A DNA stretch of 8,580 bases, from contig JAKART010000075.1 of assembly GCA_021819255.1 (NCBI GenBank), positions 1 to 8,580 on the forward strand, written 5' to 3'. Source of the DNA: Acidobacteriota bacterium. GTDB lineage: Bacteria; Acidobacteriota; Terriglobia; Terriglobales; Acidobacteriaceae. Under the pieces are notes generated by a model. That model searched no databases and had not been told where the DNA came from. It was given only the letters and a program-made list of their open reading frames with translations. Both the position numbers and the translations under genes were made by a program. Of this stretch, positions 1 to 6,285 are shown one piece after another; position 1 is the first letter of the stretch; each line of letters starts with the position of its first letter.

Positions 1-300
1 TTTGGCCACGGGAACGAAGAGCCGGTGCTTGTGAGCCGCGGCGTGCGGCTGGCCGCAGATCCACGCGTGATCAACCGTCGCCATCTGCGTCTGGCCTGCG
101 AGGATGCCCACGGCGGCGCCCGGTTTGCCGCAGTGGCATGGAGCAGAACCATGGATTGGTCTGCGCTGGCCATGAACCAGGGATGGAGACGCGGAGACCT
201 GCTGGACATCGCCTTCCGGCCGCATCGTAACGTTCATCCGCTTTACGGTGGCTGGGAGTTGGAGATCCTTGGGATTCGGCCGGCCGGGAAAGGCGAATGA
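1..300 (+). CDS. recJ: RecJ, single-stranded-DNA-specific 5'-3' exonuclease, C-terminal fragment
   Basis: The frame is open from base 1 and ends with TGA at 298-300, leaving the last 99 residues of a protein cut by the window edge. The fragment begins FGHGNEEPVL, which matches the FGxGNPEP signature at the start of the C-terminal OB-type domain of RecJ. It continues with a strand pattern of that domain: RRHLRLACED, then RRGDLLDIAFRP, then GGWELEILGIRP. In the family, RecJ degrades 5' single-stranded ends during RecF-pathway recombination and mismatch or base-excision repair in the cytoplasm. The DHH and DHHA1 catalytic domains lie upstream and are not visible. The P after GNE is E here, a mild variation. 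The next gene starts about 98 bp downstream and is functionally unrelated, so recJ probably ends its own unit. The family call is fairly secure; activity cannot be judged from this part. Confidence 0.85.
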   Translation, partial: FGHGNEEPVLVSRGVRLAADPRVINRRHLRLACEDAHGGARFAAVAWSRTMDWSALAMNQGWRRGDLLDIAFRPHRNVHPLYGGWELEILGIRPAGKGE

Positions 301-307
301 TGCAAGC

Positions 308-351
308 GCCCGCGGAGCGGAAAGGCGGGCCCGGTCTGCGTGAAATTTTTT
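308..351 (+). terminator. Weak candidate terminator after recJ
   Basis: A 6-bp all-GC inverted repeat (GCCCGC at 308-313, GCGGGC at 325-330) with an 11-base loop follows the recJ stop by 7 bases. A run of six T lies at 346-351, but 15 bases beyond the stem, so this is not a classical intrinsic terminator. It may act with other factors or be chance in GC-rich DNA. Confidence 0.25.
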
Positions 352-380
352 GACTCCGCCGGCGAGATTGACCAGTCTTA

Positions 381-386
381 TATACT
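381..386 (+). promoter_or_regulatory. Candidate -10 box (TATACT) for the envelope operon
   Basis: TATACT is a near-consensus sigma-70 -10 hexamer in an otherwise GC-rich 98-bp gap. The -35 partner is unclear. TTGACT at 350-355 is a good hexamer but sits 25 bases away, and TTGACC at 368-373 is far too close. If it is used, transcription would start near 392-394. That leaves only about 6 bases before the ATG at 399, or about 42 bases before the GTG at 435. Confidence 0.35.
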
Positions 387-398
387 GGCATTTTGCTT

Positions 399-1643
399 AT
401 GGTTCGACGCGTTTCGTATCGATCGAGGAGAGGAGTGTGGGCGCTGGTCGCGGTCGCGGCAGGGGTTCTCCTCATCGTCTTGCTGCGCTCCCGTGGCCAG
501 GTCGTCGAGATCACCGCCACCAAAGTGGAGTCGCAGACACTGACTCTGACCAAATCCACCAATGGGAAGGTTGACCCCGTGGTCAGCTTTGAGGCGCATG
601 CTCCCTTGGCCGGCGAGGTCAAATCCGTAGCTGTGCATCTGGGAGAGCATGTGGTCGCCGGCCAGGAGTTGGTCAGGCTGGATGACACCGAGGCGCGCAA
701 GGATCTGGCGACGGCCCAGGCGACGCTGGAGACCGATCTGGCTACTTTGCAGATGATGGAACAGGGTGGGACCGGGGCCGAGCGGCTGGCGGCCAAGGGG
801 GCTGTCAGCGCCGCGGCGATTCAGACGCAGCAGAACCAGCAGCGCCTTGAGGCACTGGAGCATCTGGCCACGCAGGGGGCGGCCTCCGCCAGCGAGATAG
901 CCCAGGCGCAGGAGCAGTTGCATGCCGCCCAGGCGCAGCTAAGCCAGGCACGGGCCCAGGCGCAAAGCGGGGTTCGCTTCTCCGCGCAGGATATCCAGGC
1001 GCAAAAGGCGCAGGTGGCGGAGGCGGAAGCGGCCGTCAAAGCTGCTCAGGCGATCTACGCCGGCGTGGATATACGCGCACCCTTTGCCGGCACGGTCTAC
1101 TCCGTGCCTGTCGAGCCCTACGAGTTCGTACAGAGTGGAGACACTCTGATCTACATGGCCGACCTGACCGAGATGCAGATCCACGCTTACTTTGACGAGC
1201 CGGAGATCGGACTGCTCAGGGCGGGGCAGCCGGTCACCATCGTTTGGCCGGCCAAACCCGGCGTAGTGTGGCATGGACACATCCTTGAAGTGCCCAAGAC
1301 GATCATTAGTTACGCGGGAACGCGCAATGTGGGTGAATGCTTGATCAGCGTTGACGACGCCAACAACGGACTGCTGCCCAACACAAATGTGACGGTCACG
1401 GTAACGGAGATGACGCTGAACAACGTGCCCAGCCTGCCGCGCGAAGCGCTGCACACGGACGGTGTCGACTATGTCTTCCGGATTATCGGAGACCACCTGG
1501 TGAAGACTCCCGTAAAAGTTGGTCTGGTCAACCTGCAGCGGTTCCAGGTCCTCAGCGGCTTAGAGCTCGGTGATCGAGTCGCCTTGGGCGCCACCTCGGA
1601 GATAGACCTGACAGACGGTCTGCGGGTAAAGGTGCGCCGGTAG
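399..1643 (+). CDS. Periplasmic adaptor (membrane fusion protein), HlyD/MacA type
   Basis: Such adaptors bridge an inner-membrane pump to an outer-membrane TolC channel. From ATG 399 the product is 414 residues. A basic N-terminus (RR and RSRR) precedes one membrane helix at about 13-29, so it is probably anchored with its bulk in the periplasm. A first lipoyl half follows at about 66-96 (APLAGEVKSVAVHLGEHVVAGQ), then a long Ala/Gln-rich coiled-coil hairpin at about 96-221. The second lipoyl half is at about 222-255 (DIRAPFAGTVYSVPV), followed by a beta-barrel domain at about 258-345 and a membrane-proximal domain to the end. The start is uncertain. TTG 393 is also in frame, and GTG 435 has a purine-rich stretch (GAGGAGAGGA) just before it but would remove the positive N-terminus. 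The next gene follows with its Shine-Dalgarno overlapping this stop. No pump gene is adjacent in the window, so the substrate cannot be inferred. Confidence 0.88.
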   Translation: MVRRVSYRSRRGVWALVAVAAGVLLIVLLRSRGQVVEITATKVESQTLTLTKSTNGKVDPVVSFEAHAPLAGEVKSVAVHLGEHVVAGQELVRLDDTEARKDLATAQATLETDLATLQMMEQGGTGAERLAAKGAVSAAAIQTQQNQQRLEALEHLATQGAASASEIAQAQEQLHAAQAQLSQARAQAQSGVRFSAQDIQAQKAQVAEAEAAVKAAQAIYAGVDIRAPFAGTVYSVPVEPYEFVQSGDTLIYMADLTEMQIHAYFDEPEIGLLRAGQPVTIVWPAKPGVVWHGHILEVPKTIISYAGTRNVGECLISVDDANNGLLPNTNVTVTVTEMTLNNVPSLPREALHTDGVDYVFRIIGDHLVKTPVKVGLVNLQRFQVLSGLELGDRVALGATSEIDLTDGLRVKVRR

Positions 1644-1647
1644 GTGA
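1642..1647 (+). promoter_or_regulatory. Ribosome binding site AGGTGA overlapping the adaptor stop
   Basis: AGGTGA is a six-base match to the anti-Shine-Dalgarno complement. It overlaps the TAG stop at 1641-1643 and sits 8 bases before an in-frame GTG at 1656. It therefore favours GTG 1656 over GTG 1644, which directly abuts the stop and has no separate binding site. The arrangement implies translational coupling. Confidence 0.5.
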
Positions 1648-1655
1648 GATCTTCT

Positions 1656-2735
1656 GTGACCAGTGGCCACCGTAAGCACCGGCATGGGAACTTGGTTCTT
1701 CCCGCGGCGCTACGCCCTCTGTCTTCCCGGGCTCGGCTGTTCGCCTTGTCGCTGCTCCTGCTCTTCGCCCCGATCGCCGGACCGCTTTACGCCAGTCCTC
1801 GATTCAATCTGGACGCTCCAAATGCAGGCTCCCCGGCTGAGCAAGTGAGACGGGCGGAACAGGCCTTGCTCTTCGGCAACCTGAACGATGCCCTGGCCCG
1901 GACAAGGCAGGTTCTGGCATCCGATCCCGACGACGGGGAAGCCGATTTGGTGATGTGCCGTAGCCTCTATGCGGAAGAGCAAGCCGATGCGGCCATCCAA
2001 GCCTGTGAGGCGGCCGTGCGGCTGATGCCCCGCAGCAGCGCAGCGGAGGACTGGCTGGGCAGAGCCTACGGTATGGCCGCCAAGGCGGCGGGACCCGTCT
2101 CTGGACTCTCCCTGGCGCTGAAGGTAAGGGCTGCCTTGGCTGCGGCCGTGCGACTGGATCCCGAAGACGGTCCCGCGGTGAATGACTTGAGTGAGTACTA
2201 TGTTGATGCTCCCGCCCTCATGGGAGGTGGCTTGGACAAGGCTATGGCGCTGGCAGAGCGCGTGCAGAACAGCCTTCCCCAACAGGCCGACAGAATTCGC
2301 GCTCTTGCTGCGGAGAAACAAAAGGATTACGCCACAGCGCAGAGCGCCTTCCAGGCCGCCGCGGCAGTCGCCAACCAGCCCGCCGCCTGGGTAGACCTGG
2401 GAGCCTTTTATCGCCGGCGCGGACAGTATGACAAAGCCGTGGCGACCCTGAATCAGACTCTGGCGCTGGACCATCGCCGTGACGCCAGCCTGGTCGATGT
2501 GGCCAACCTGCTGGGAAAGATGCATCGTGAGCCGGAGGTTGCATGGAGCGCATTGCAGAATTACCTGCATGGCGGGGCTAGGAGTGATGCCGCGCCGGCG
2601 GTAAAGGTATATGTCATGCTGGGAGAGATACTGGCCGGCCGGGGAGACAGGACAGGCGCTAAGATCGAGTTTGAAAAAGCATTGTCGATGGCGTCCGGTT
2701 ATGCCCCGGCCCAGCGCGCCTTGCAGAAGTTGTGA
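1656..2735 (+). CDS. Secreted tetratricopeptide-repeat (TPR) protein
   Basis: TPR repeats are helical scaffolds for protein-protein contacts; no enzymatic domain is seen. From GTG 1656 the product is 359 residues (363 from GTG 1644). A basic N-terminal stretch leads into a hydrophobic core (LFALSLLLLFAPIAG, about 28-42) with likely signal peptidase cleavage after LYA near residue 46, so a periplasmic location is inferred. TPR-like helix pairs recur: AEQALLFGNLNDALARTRQV (about 67-86) and its DPDD turn, then ADAAIQACEAAVRLMP, LKVRAALAAAVRLDPED, AAWVDLGAFYRRRGQYDKAV (about 243-262) and GDRTGAKIEFEKAL near the end. The segment YYVDAPALMGGGLDKA at about 181-196 is a motif I recall from other secreted TPR proteins. 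It lies between the adaptor and channel genes in one operon, so an assembly or scaffold role in that exporter is plausible but unproven. Confidence 0.85.
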   Translation: MTSGHRKHRHGNLVLPAALRPLSSRARLFALSLLLLFAPIAGPLYASPRFNLDAPNAGSPAEQVRRAEQALLFGNLNDALARTRQVLASDPDDGEADLVMCRSLYAEEQADAAIQACEAAVRLMPRSSAAEDWLGRAYGMAAKAAGPVSGLSLALKVRAALAAAVRLDPEDGPAVNDLSEYYVDAPALMGGGLDKAMALAERVQNSLPQQADRIRALAAEKQKDYATAQSAFQAAAAVANQPAAWVDLGAFYRRRGQYDKAVATLNQTLALDHRRDASLVDVANLLGKMHREPEVAWSALQNYLHGGARSDAAPAVKVYVMLGEILAGRGDRTGAKIEFEKALSMASGYAPAQRALQKL

Positions 2736-2771
2736 AGGGCCGCGCGGCGCTACAGCTAGTTTTGCGGCCTT
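2736..2771 (+). other. Intercistronic hairpin between TPR and channel genes
   Basis: AGGGCCGC at 2736-2743 pairs with GCGGCCTT at 2764-2771 (eight pairs including one G-T) around a 20-base loop, starting right after the TPR stop codon. It lacks a T tract, so it is not an intrinsic terminator. It could stabilise the upstream mRNA or tune expression of the channel gene. Chance pairing in GC-rich DNA is also possible. Confidence 0.3.
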
Positions 2772-2800
2772 GCGCCGGTGAACATACTGAGTGGAGTCAC

Positions 2801-2805
2801 AAGGG
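2801..2805 (+). promoter_or_regulatory. Ribosome binding site AAGGG for the channel gene
   Basis: AAGGG lies 5 bases before ATG 2811. It selects this start over the in-frame GTG at 2778, which has no comparable site and would add 11 residues ahead of the signal peptide. Confidence 0.55.
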
Positions 2806-2810
2806 TAACG

Positions 2811-4157
2811 ATGGGCGTGCGAGCTGGATGGGCGATCGGTTGGGTGATGCTGGCGGCGTCCGCCTCCGCGGCCTCAGCGCAGATCTCTCTGGCCTCGGCG
2901 GTCAATCTGGCGTTGAGCAATGATACCCAGGTCCGTATGCGCGAGGCAGCGGTCCAGAAGGCGGAGGCGGAACTAAAAGCAACGCGCGACGTTTATATTC
3001 CCAGCATCGAAGCCAGTCTTGGATACGGAGAGGGAGTTGGCGTCCCGACGGCTTTGCCTACCGTGGTCAGCCTTACCACTCAGTCTTTGGTCTTCAACTT
3101 CTCGCAACGCGACAACATCCGCGCCGCCGCCTCCGGACTGGAGGCGGCCAAGCTGTCCCTCGAGGATACGCGCAGTCAGATAGAACAGGATGTGGCAACG
3201 ACGTATCTCAATCTGGACAGCGATCAACGCAAGCTGAAGGTGATGGACCAGGAGGTCGGCGATGCGGATCGGCTGGCAACCATTGCGCAGGAGCGCCTGG
3301 ATGCCGGAGAAGATACGCGGATGGATCTGCTCAAGGCGCAGCGGACCGCGGCTCAGATTCAGTTGAACAAGATGGATCTGCAGGATGACATAGCTTCCTT
3401 AAGTGATCATCTGTCCAGACTGATTGGGCTGCGCGACGATCAGATCATCACCGTCGAGAGCTCCATTCCAGCCGTCCCGGCTGTCGAAGTTTCCCCGTCC
3501 ATCAAAAACCAGCCTGATAGCGCCGCCATCCAGGCTGCGATGGACAGCGCCAGGAGCAAGCAGGAGTTGGCATTTGGAGAGAACCGCTACCTGCTGCGGC
3601 CAGAGTTTACCTTTGGGATGAATTACACCCGCATCGATACCAGCCAGAACGCCTATACGACTTACTATCCAGCCTTTTTGAACAAGAGCGAAAATGCCAT
3701 CAGCCTGTATCTGACCATGAATCTTCCCATCTACGACCGCCAACACAAGGATCAGTCGAAGGGGGCCGCAGCCGAGGCGCGTCGGGCGTACTTTGAATCG
3801 GAGTCCCAGCGTGAACAGTTTCTGGAAGGACGCAAGAAGTTGCGGCGGAACGCGGCGGAACTGGCCGCGCGCAGCAACCTTGCCGGACTCGACCAGGCGA
3901 TTGCCCAGGAGCAGGTGAAGGTGATTGAGACCCAACTTAATTCCAGCAGCAGTGCAAGCCAGCAGCCGATGACGCCGGAGGATGAACAGAGAGCACGGAT
4001 GGAAGAAGAAGCTCGAACCCTGGATCTGCTGGACTCTGAATATCAACTGCAACAGTCGCGGCTGAATCTGCTGGAGCAGACCGGCGGCCTTCAACTGTGG
4101 CTCAGAAATGCCGCCGCGCTCTCTGAGGGCTTGCCAACCGGTGCTCTAAACCATTGA
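2811..4157 (+). CDS. TolC-family outer-membrane efflux channel
   Basis: Members form trimeric channel-tunnels across the outer membrane and periplasm and dock onto membrane fusion proteins. From ATG 2811 the product is 448 residues, normal for the family. A signal peptide (GWAIGWVMLAASASAASA) is probably cleaved after residue 23. The mature protein opens ISLASAVNLALSNDTQV, the usual first helix of an OEP repeat. The first repeat has a strand region near 65-100 and a classic helix turn ERLDAGEDTRMDLLKAQR at about 161-178. The second repeat starts near 240, with strands around FTFGMNYTRI and YLTMNLPIYDR. Its equivalent turn is replaced by a polar insert (NSSSSASQQPMTPEDEQRAR, about 377-396) before LDLLDSEYQL. 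It is the third gene of the adaptor-TPR-channel operon, 75 bases after the TPR stop. Lipoprotein cysteine is absent. Confidence 0.9.
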   Translation: MGVRAGWAIGWVMLAASASAASAQISLASAVNLALSNDTQVRMREAAVQKAEAELKATRDVYIPSIEASLGYGEGVGVPTALPTVVSLTTQSLVFNFSQRDNIRAAASGLEAAKLSLEDTRSQIEQDVATTYLNLDSDQRKLKVMDQEVGDADRLATIAQERLDAGEDTRMDLLKAQRTAAQIQLNKMDLQDDIASLSDHLSRLIGLRDDQIITVESSIPAVPAVEVSPSIKNQPDSAAIQAAMDSARSKQELAFGENRYLLRPEFTFGMNYTRIDTSQNAYTTYYPAFLNKSENAISLYLTMNLPIYDRQHKDQSKGAAAEARRAYFESESQREQFLEGRKKLRRNAAELAARSNLAGLDQAIAQEQVKVIETQLNSSSSASQQPMTPEDEQRARMEEEARTLDLLDSEYQLQQSRLNLLEQTGGLQLWLRNAAALSEGLPTGALNH

Positions 4158-4272
4158 TTTAAATTCACTTCCAAAAAATCATGCAGATTCCCGTGGACAC
4201 CGCGTCTAAACCAACAGGAACCCGTCTGCTCCGGGGTTCATGGGCCGAAGATGGTAAAATGGTGAAATCCTT
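4158..4272 (+). promoter_or_regulatory. 115-bp gap before hpnJ with candidate promoter, inverted repeat and RBS
   Basis: The gap is AT-rich at its start and has no convincing intrinsic terminator for the channel operon. GAACCC at 4218-4223 and GGGTTC at 4234-4239 form a 6-bp inverted repeat with a 10-base spacer. TAAAAT at 4255-4260 could be a -10 box. Its -35 region at the usual distance would fall within the repeat, so the repeat might be an operator, but no good -35 hexamer is present. GGTGA at 4261-4265 is a likely Shine-Dalgarno 7 bases before ATG 4273. If it is used, transcription must start upstream of it, which argues against TAAAAT being the real -10. Confidence 0.35.
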
Positions 4273-5751
4273 ATGCCGCTGAAGACACTTCTCCTCAACC
4301 CGCCGTCCTTTGAAAACTTTGATGGAGGCGCCAGTTCCCGCTGGCCTGCGACTCGAGAGATTGAGTCCTACTGGTACCCTGTCTGGCTGACCTATCCGGC
4401 CGGAATGCTGGAGGGTTCCCGGCTTCTCGATGCTCCTCCTCACCATGTGAGCGCGCAGGAGACCATTGAGATCGCCAAAGCGTACGAGTTTTTGGTGCTT
4501 TTCACCTCCACCGTGGGCTGGTCCGGGGACCATGCGCTGGCGCGGGCCATCAAGAAAGCCAACCCGGGGTTGAAGATCTGCTTCGTCGGGCCGCCCGTAA
4601 CCACCGACCCGGACCGCGCCCTGAACGAGTGCGAGGTCATCGACTTCATCTGCCGCCGCGAGTTCGACTTCTCAGTAGTCGAGTTCGCCAATGGGAAGCC
4701 GCTTCAGGAGATCCTGGGCATCAGCTACAAGGACGCGGACGGTGTGATTCAGCACAACCCGGACCGCCCGCAGGTGGAAGACCTGGATGCCATGCCGTGG
4801 GCGACCAAGATCTACAAGCGCGACATCGATGTTACCCGGTACAACGTACCGTTTCTTTTGCATCCTTACATCGCCCTGTATTCCACGCGCGGCTGTCCGG
4901 CGCAATGCACCTTCTGTCTGTGGCCGCAGACCCTCAGCGGGCACGCCTGGCGCAAGCGCTCCACGGATGATGTTGCCGCGGAGATGAAGTGGGCCAAGGA
5001 GAACTTCCCCTTTGTCAAGGAGTTCTTCTTCGACGACGATACCTTCAACATCCAGAAGGCGCGCACGATCGAGTTGTGCGAGAAGCTCAAGCCACTCGGC
5101 CTCACCTGGAGTTGCACCAGCCGCGTCACCACGGACCGCGATACGTTGAAGGCGATGAAGGAGGCCGGCTGCCGGCTGCTGATCGTCGGCTTCGAGTCCG
5201 GCGATCCCCAGATCCTGAAGAACATCAAAAAAGGCGCTACTGTGGAACGGGCGCGGGAGTTCGTCAAGGACTGCCATGACCTCGGTTTGGTCATCCACGC
5301 GGACTTCATTCTCGGTCTGCCCGGCGAGACCAAGGATTCAATCCGCAACACCATCAACTTCGCCAAGACGCTGGACTGCGAAACCATCCAGGTCAGCGTC
5401 GCCCATGCTTACCCCGGCACAGAGTTCTATGAGTTCGCCAAGCGCAATCACTTCATCACCAATGAAAAGATGGAGGACGGCGGTGGACACCAGATGGCAC
5501 ACATCGAGTATCCCGGCCTGCCCACTGAGTACGTGATGGAGATGGTGCATAAGTTCTATGACGAATACTACTTCCGCCCCAAGGCCGCGGCCCGGGTGGT
5601 GTGGAAGGCGATTGTGAACCGCGATGTGCCTCGTCTCTATGTCGAGGCTAAGAGCTTCCTGAAACTGCGCTCGCAGCGCAATAAGGCGGCTCGCCTCAAG
5701 CGGGAACAGAATGCGCTGAAGGCCGGCAAAGGCCTCGGGCAGAATGCGTAG
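4273..5751 (+). CDS. hpnJ: Hopanoid-associated B12-binding radical SAM protein HpnJ
   Basis: HpnJ is the radical SAM enzyme of hopanoid side-chain tailoring. In the established model it contracts the amino-sugar ring of a glycosylated bacteriohopanetetrol to a cyclitol, after HpnI (glycosyl transfer) and HpnK (deacetylation). The 492-residue product has a cobalamin-binding-like N-terminal domain at about 1-150, with VLFTSTVGWSGDHALARAIK and ICFVGPPVTTDPD. The radical SAM cluster motif is STRGCPAQCTFC, with Cys208, Cys212 and Cys215 (CxxxCxxC) binding a 4Fe-4S cluster. FFFDDDTFN (251-259), GFESGDPQIL (306-315) and HADFILGLPGET (342-353) are typical barrel motifs of this subfamily. The opening LLLNPPSFENFDGG and the ESYWYPVWLTYPAGML stretch also fit HpnJ. 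The tail is Lys/Arg-rich. ATG 4273 is preceded by GGTGA. No other hpn gene is in the window. The family is secure; the product depends on partners encoded elsewhere. Confidence 0.92.
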   Translation: MPLKTLLLNPPSFENFDGGASSRWPATREIESYWYPVWLTYPAGMLEGSRLLDAPPHHVSAQETIEIAKAYEFLVLFTSTVGWSGDHALARAIKKANPGLKICFVGPPVTTDPDRALNECEVIDFICRREFDFSVVEFANGKPLQEILGISYKDADGVIQHNPDRPQVEDLDAMPWATKIYKRDIDVTRYNVPFLLHPYIALYSTRGCPAQCTFCLWPQTLSGHAWRKRSTDDVAAEMKWAKENFPFVKEFFFDDDTFNIQKARTIELCEKLKPLGLTWSCTSRVTTDRDTLKAMKEAGCRLLIVGFESGDPQILKNIKKGATVERAREFVKDCHDLGLVIHADFILGLPGETKDSIRNTINFAKTLDCETIQVSVAHAYPGTEFYEFAKRNHFITNEKMEDGGGHQMAHIEYPGLPTEYVMEMVHKFYDEYYFRPKAAARVVWKAIVNRDVPRLYVEAKSFLKLRSQRNKAARLKREQNALKAGKGLGQNA

Positions 5752-5765
5752 AAACCTCTAAGAGG

Positions 5766-5805
5766 AAGGGCGGCCGGCCATCGACGCTGGCCGCCCTTTC
5801 TTTTT
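5766..5805 (+). terminator. Intrinsic terminator after hpnJ
   Basis: A perfect 10-bp GC-rich stem (AAGGGCGGCC at 5766-5775, GGCCGCCCTT at 5789-5798) with a 13-base loop is followed by TC and five T. It starts 14 bases after the hpnJ stop and is a strong Rho-independent terminator on the plus strand. A short dyad, CCTCT-A-AGAGG, sits immediately before it at 5755-5765. Confidence 0.85.
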
Positions 5806-5845
5806 GAATGACCCTCCCGCAGGCGCTCACCGTCCTGCAACCATG

Positions 5846-5850
5846 AAGGG
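5846..5850 (+). promoter_or_regulatory. Ribosome binding site AAGGG deciding the GTG 5857 start
   Basis: AAGGG lies 6 bases before GTG 5857 but directly touches ATG 5851, which is too close to serve it. A five-codon reading frame (ATG 5843 to TGA 5860) overlaps the GTG as GTGA. This may be coincidence. Confidence 0.45.
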
Positions 5851-5856
5851 ATGCCC

Positions 5857-6285
5857 GTGAAACACGTTCTGAGGCCATCGCAGTATGCGATTCTCCTTGG
5901 CGTTATGCTCTCAGCCTCCGTCGGGGACTCTTTCCTCAAACGAGGCATGGAACAGGTGGGGGCGGTCAACCTGCGTCACCTGGGACTGCTCTGGCATGCC
6001 CTCTTCAATCCCTATGTGGATATCGGGATTGTCTTGCTCATTGGCTTCTTTTCCCTCTACACCACCGCTCTGAGCTGGGCGGACCTGACCTTTGTGATGC
6101 CGGCCACCGCCTTCGGCTACGTGGTGATCGCTCTGATGGGGAGGTTCTGGCTGCATGAGCATCTCTCCCTGTGGCGCTGGCTGGGGATCCTGCTGATCGT
6201 TGCCGCGGTGGGCTTTGTCGCCGGTGGACCGTCGCGAACGGGACACCCGGAGCTCGATCGGATGGATGCGGGCATCGGCAGATGA
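5857..6285 (+). CDS. Small four-helix EamA/SMR-like membrane protein, first half-transporter
   Basis: From GTG 5857 the product is 142 residues (144 from ATG 5851). Four hydrophobic segments are visible at about 9-26, 52-73, 78-98 and 105-124, the size and layout of SMR proteins and of ArnE/ArnF. The latter pair flips undecaprenyl-phosphate-aminoarabinose. TM1 carries an acidic residue, Asp24 in SVGDSFLKRGMEQVG, where SMR proteins have their key Glu. The end, GRFWLHEHLSLWRWLGILLIVAAVGF, is typical of EamA/DMT half-units. The C-terminal tail is polar. The gene overlaps the next by ATGA, and the next product is its paralogue, so a heterodimer is likely. It follows the hpnJ terminator by about 50 bp; no clear promoter is seen, so some readthrough or a cryptic promoter is needed. 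Substrate is unknown; a polar lipid is an inference from the neighbour hpnJ. Confidence 0.75.
   Translation: MKHVLRPSQYAILLGVMLSASVGDSFLKRGMEQVGAVNLRHLGLLWHALFNPYVDIGIVLLIGFFSLYTTALSWADLTFVMPATAFGYVVIALMGRFWLHEHLSLWRWLGILLIVAAVGFVAGGPSRTGHPELDRMDAGIGR

Noticed and set aside
71..923. Long minus-strand open frames (71-796 and 378-923)
   Set aside because: They lie opposite recJ and the adaptor gene, have no recognisable motif, and are Arg/Ser- or Leu/Gly-rich as expected for antisense reading of GC-rich genes.
900..1030. Recurrent GGCGCAGG/CAGGCGCA words resembling a DNA repeat
   Set aside because: They encode the Ala/Gln-rich coiled coil of the adaptor and are irregularly spaced; codon composition explains them.
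1710..2570. 286-residue minus-strand frame opposite the TPR gene
   Set aside because: The plus-strand TPR protein has a signal peptide and repeat structure; the antisense product has no domain pattern.
3399..5387. Minus-strand frames opposite the channel gene and hpnJ (3399-4094, 4672-5298, 4866-5387)
   Set aside because: Both plus-strand genes have clear family motifs throughout; these are shadows of them.
5755..5805. Inverted repeats after hpnJ as possible insertion-sequence ends
   Set aside because: There is no transposase or target duplication; the structure and T run are explained by an intrinsic terminator.
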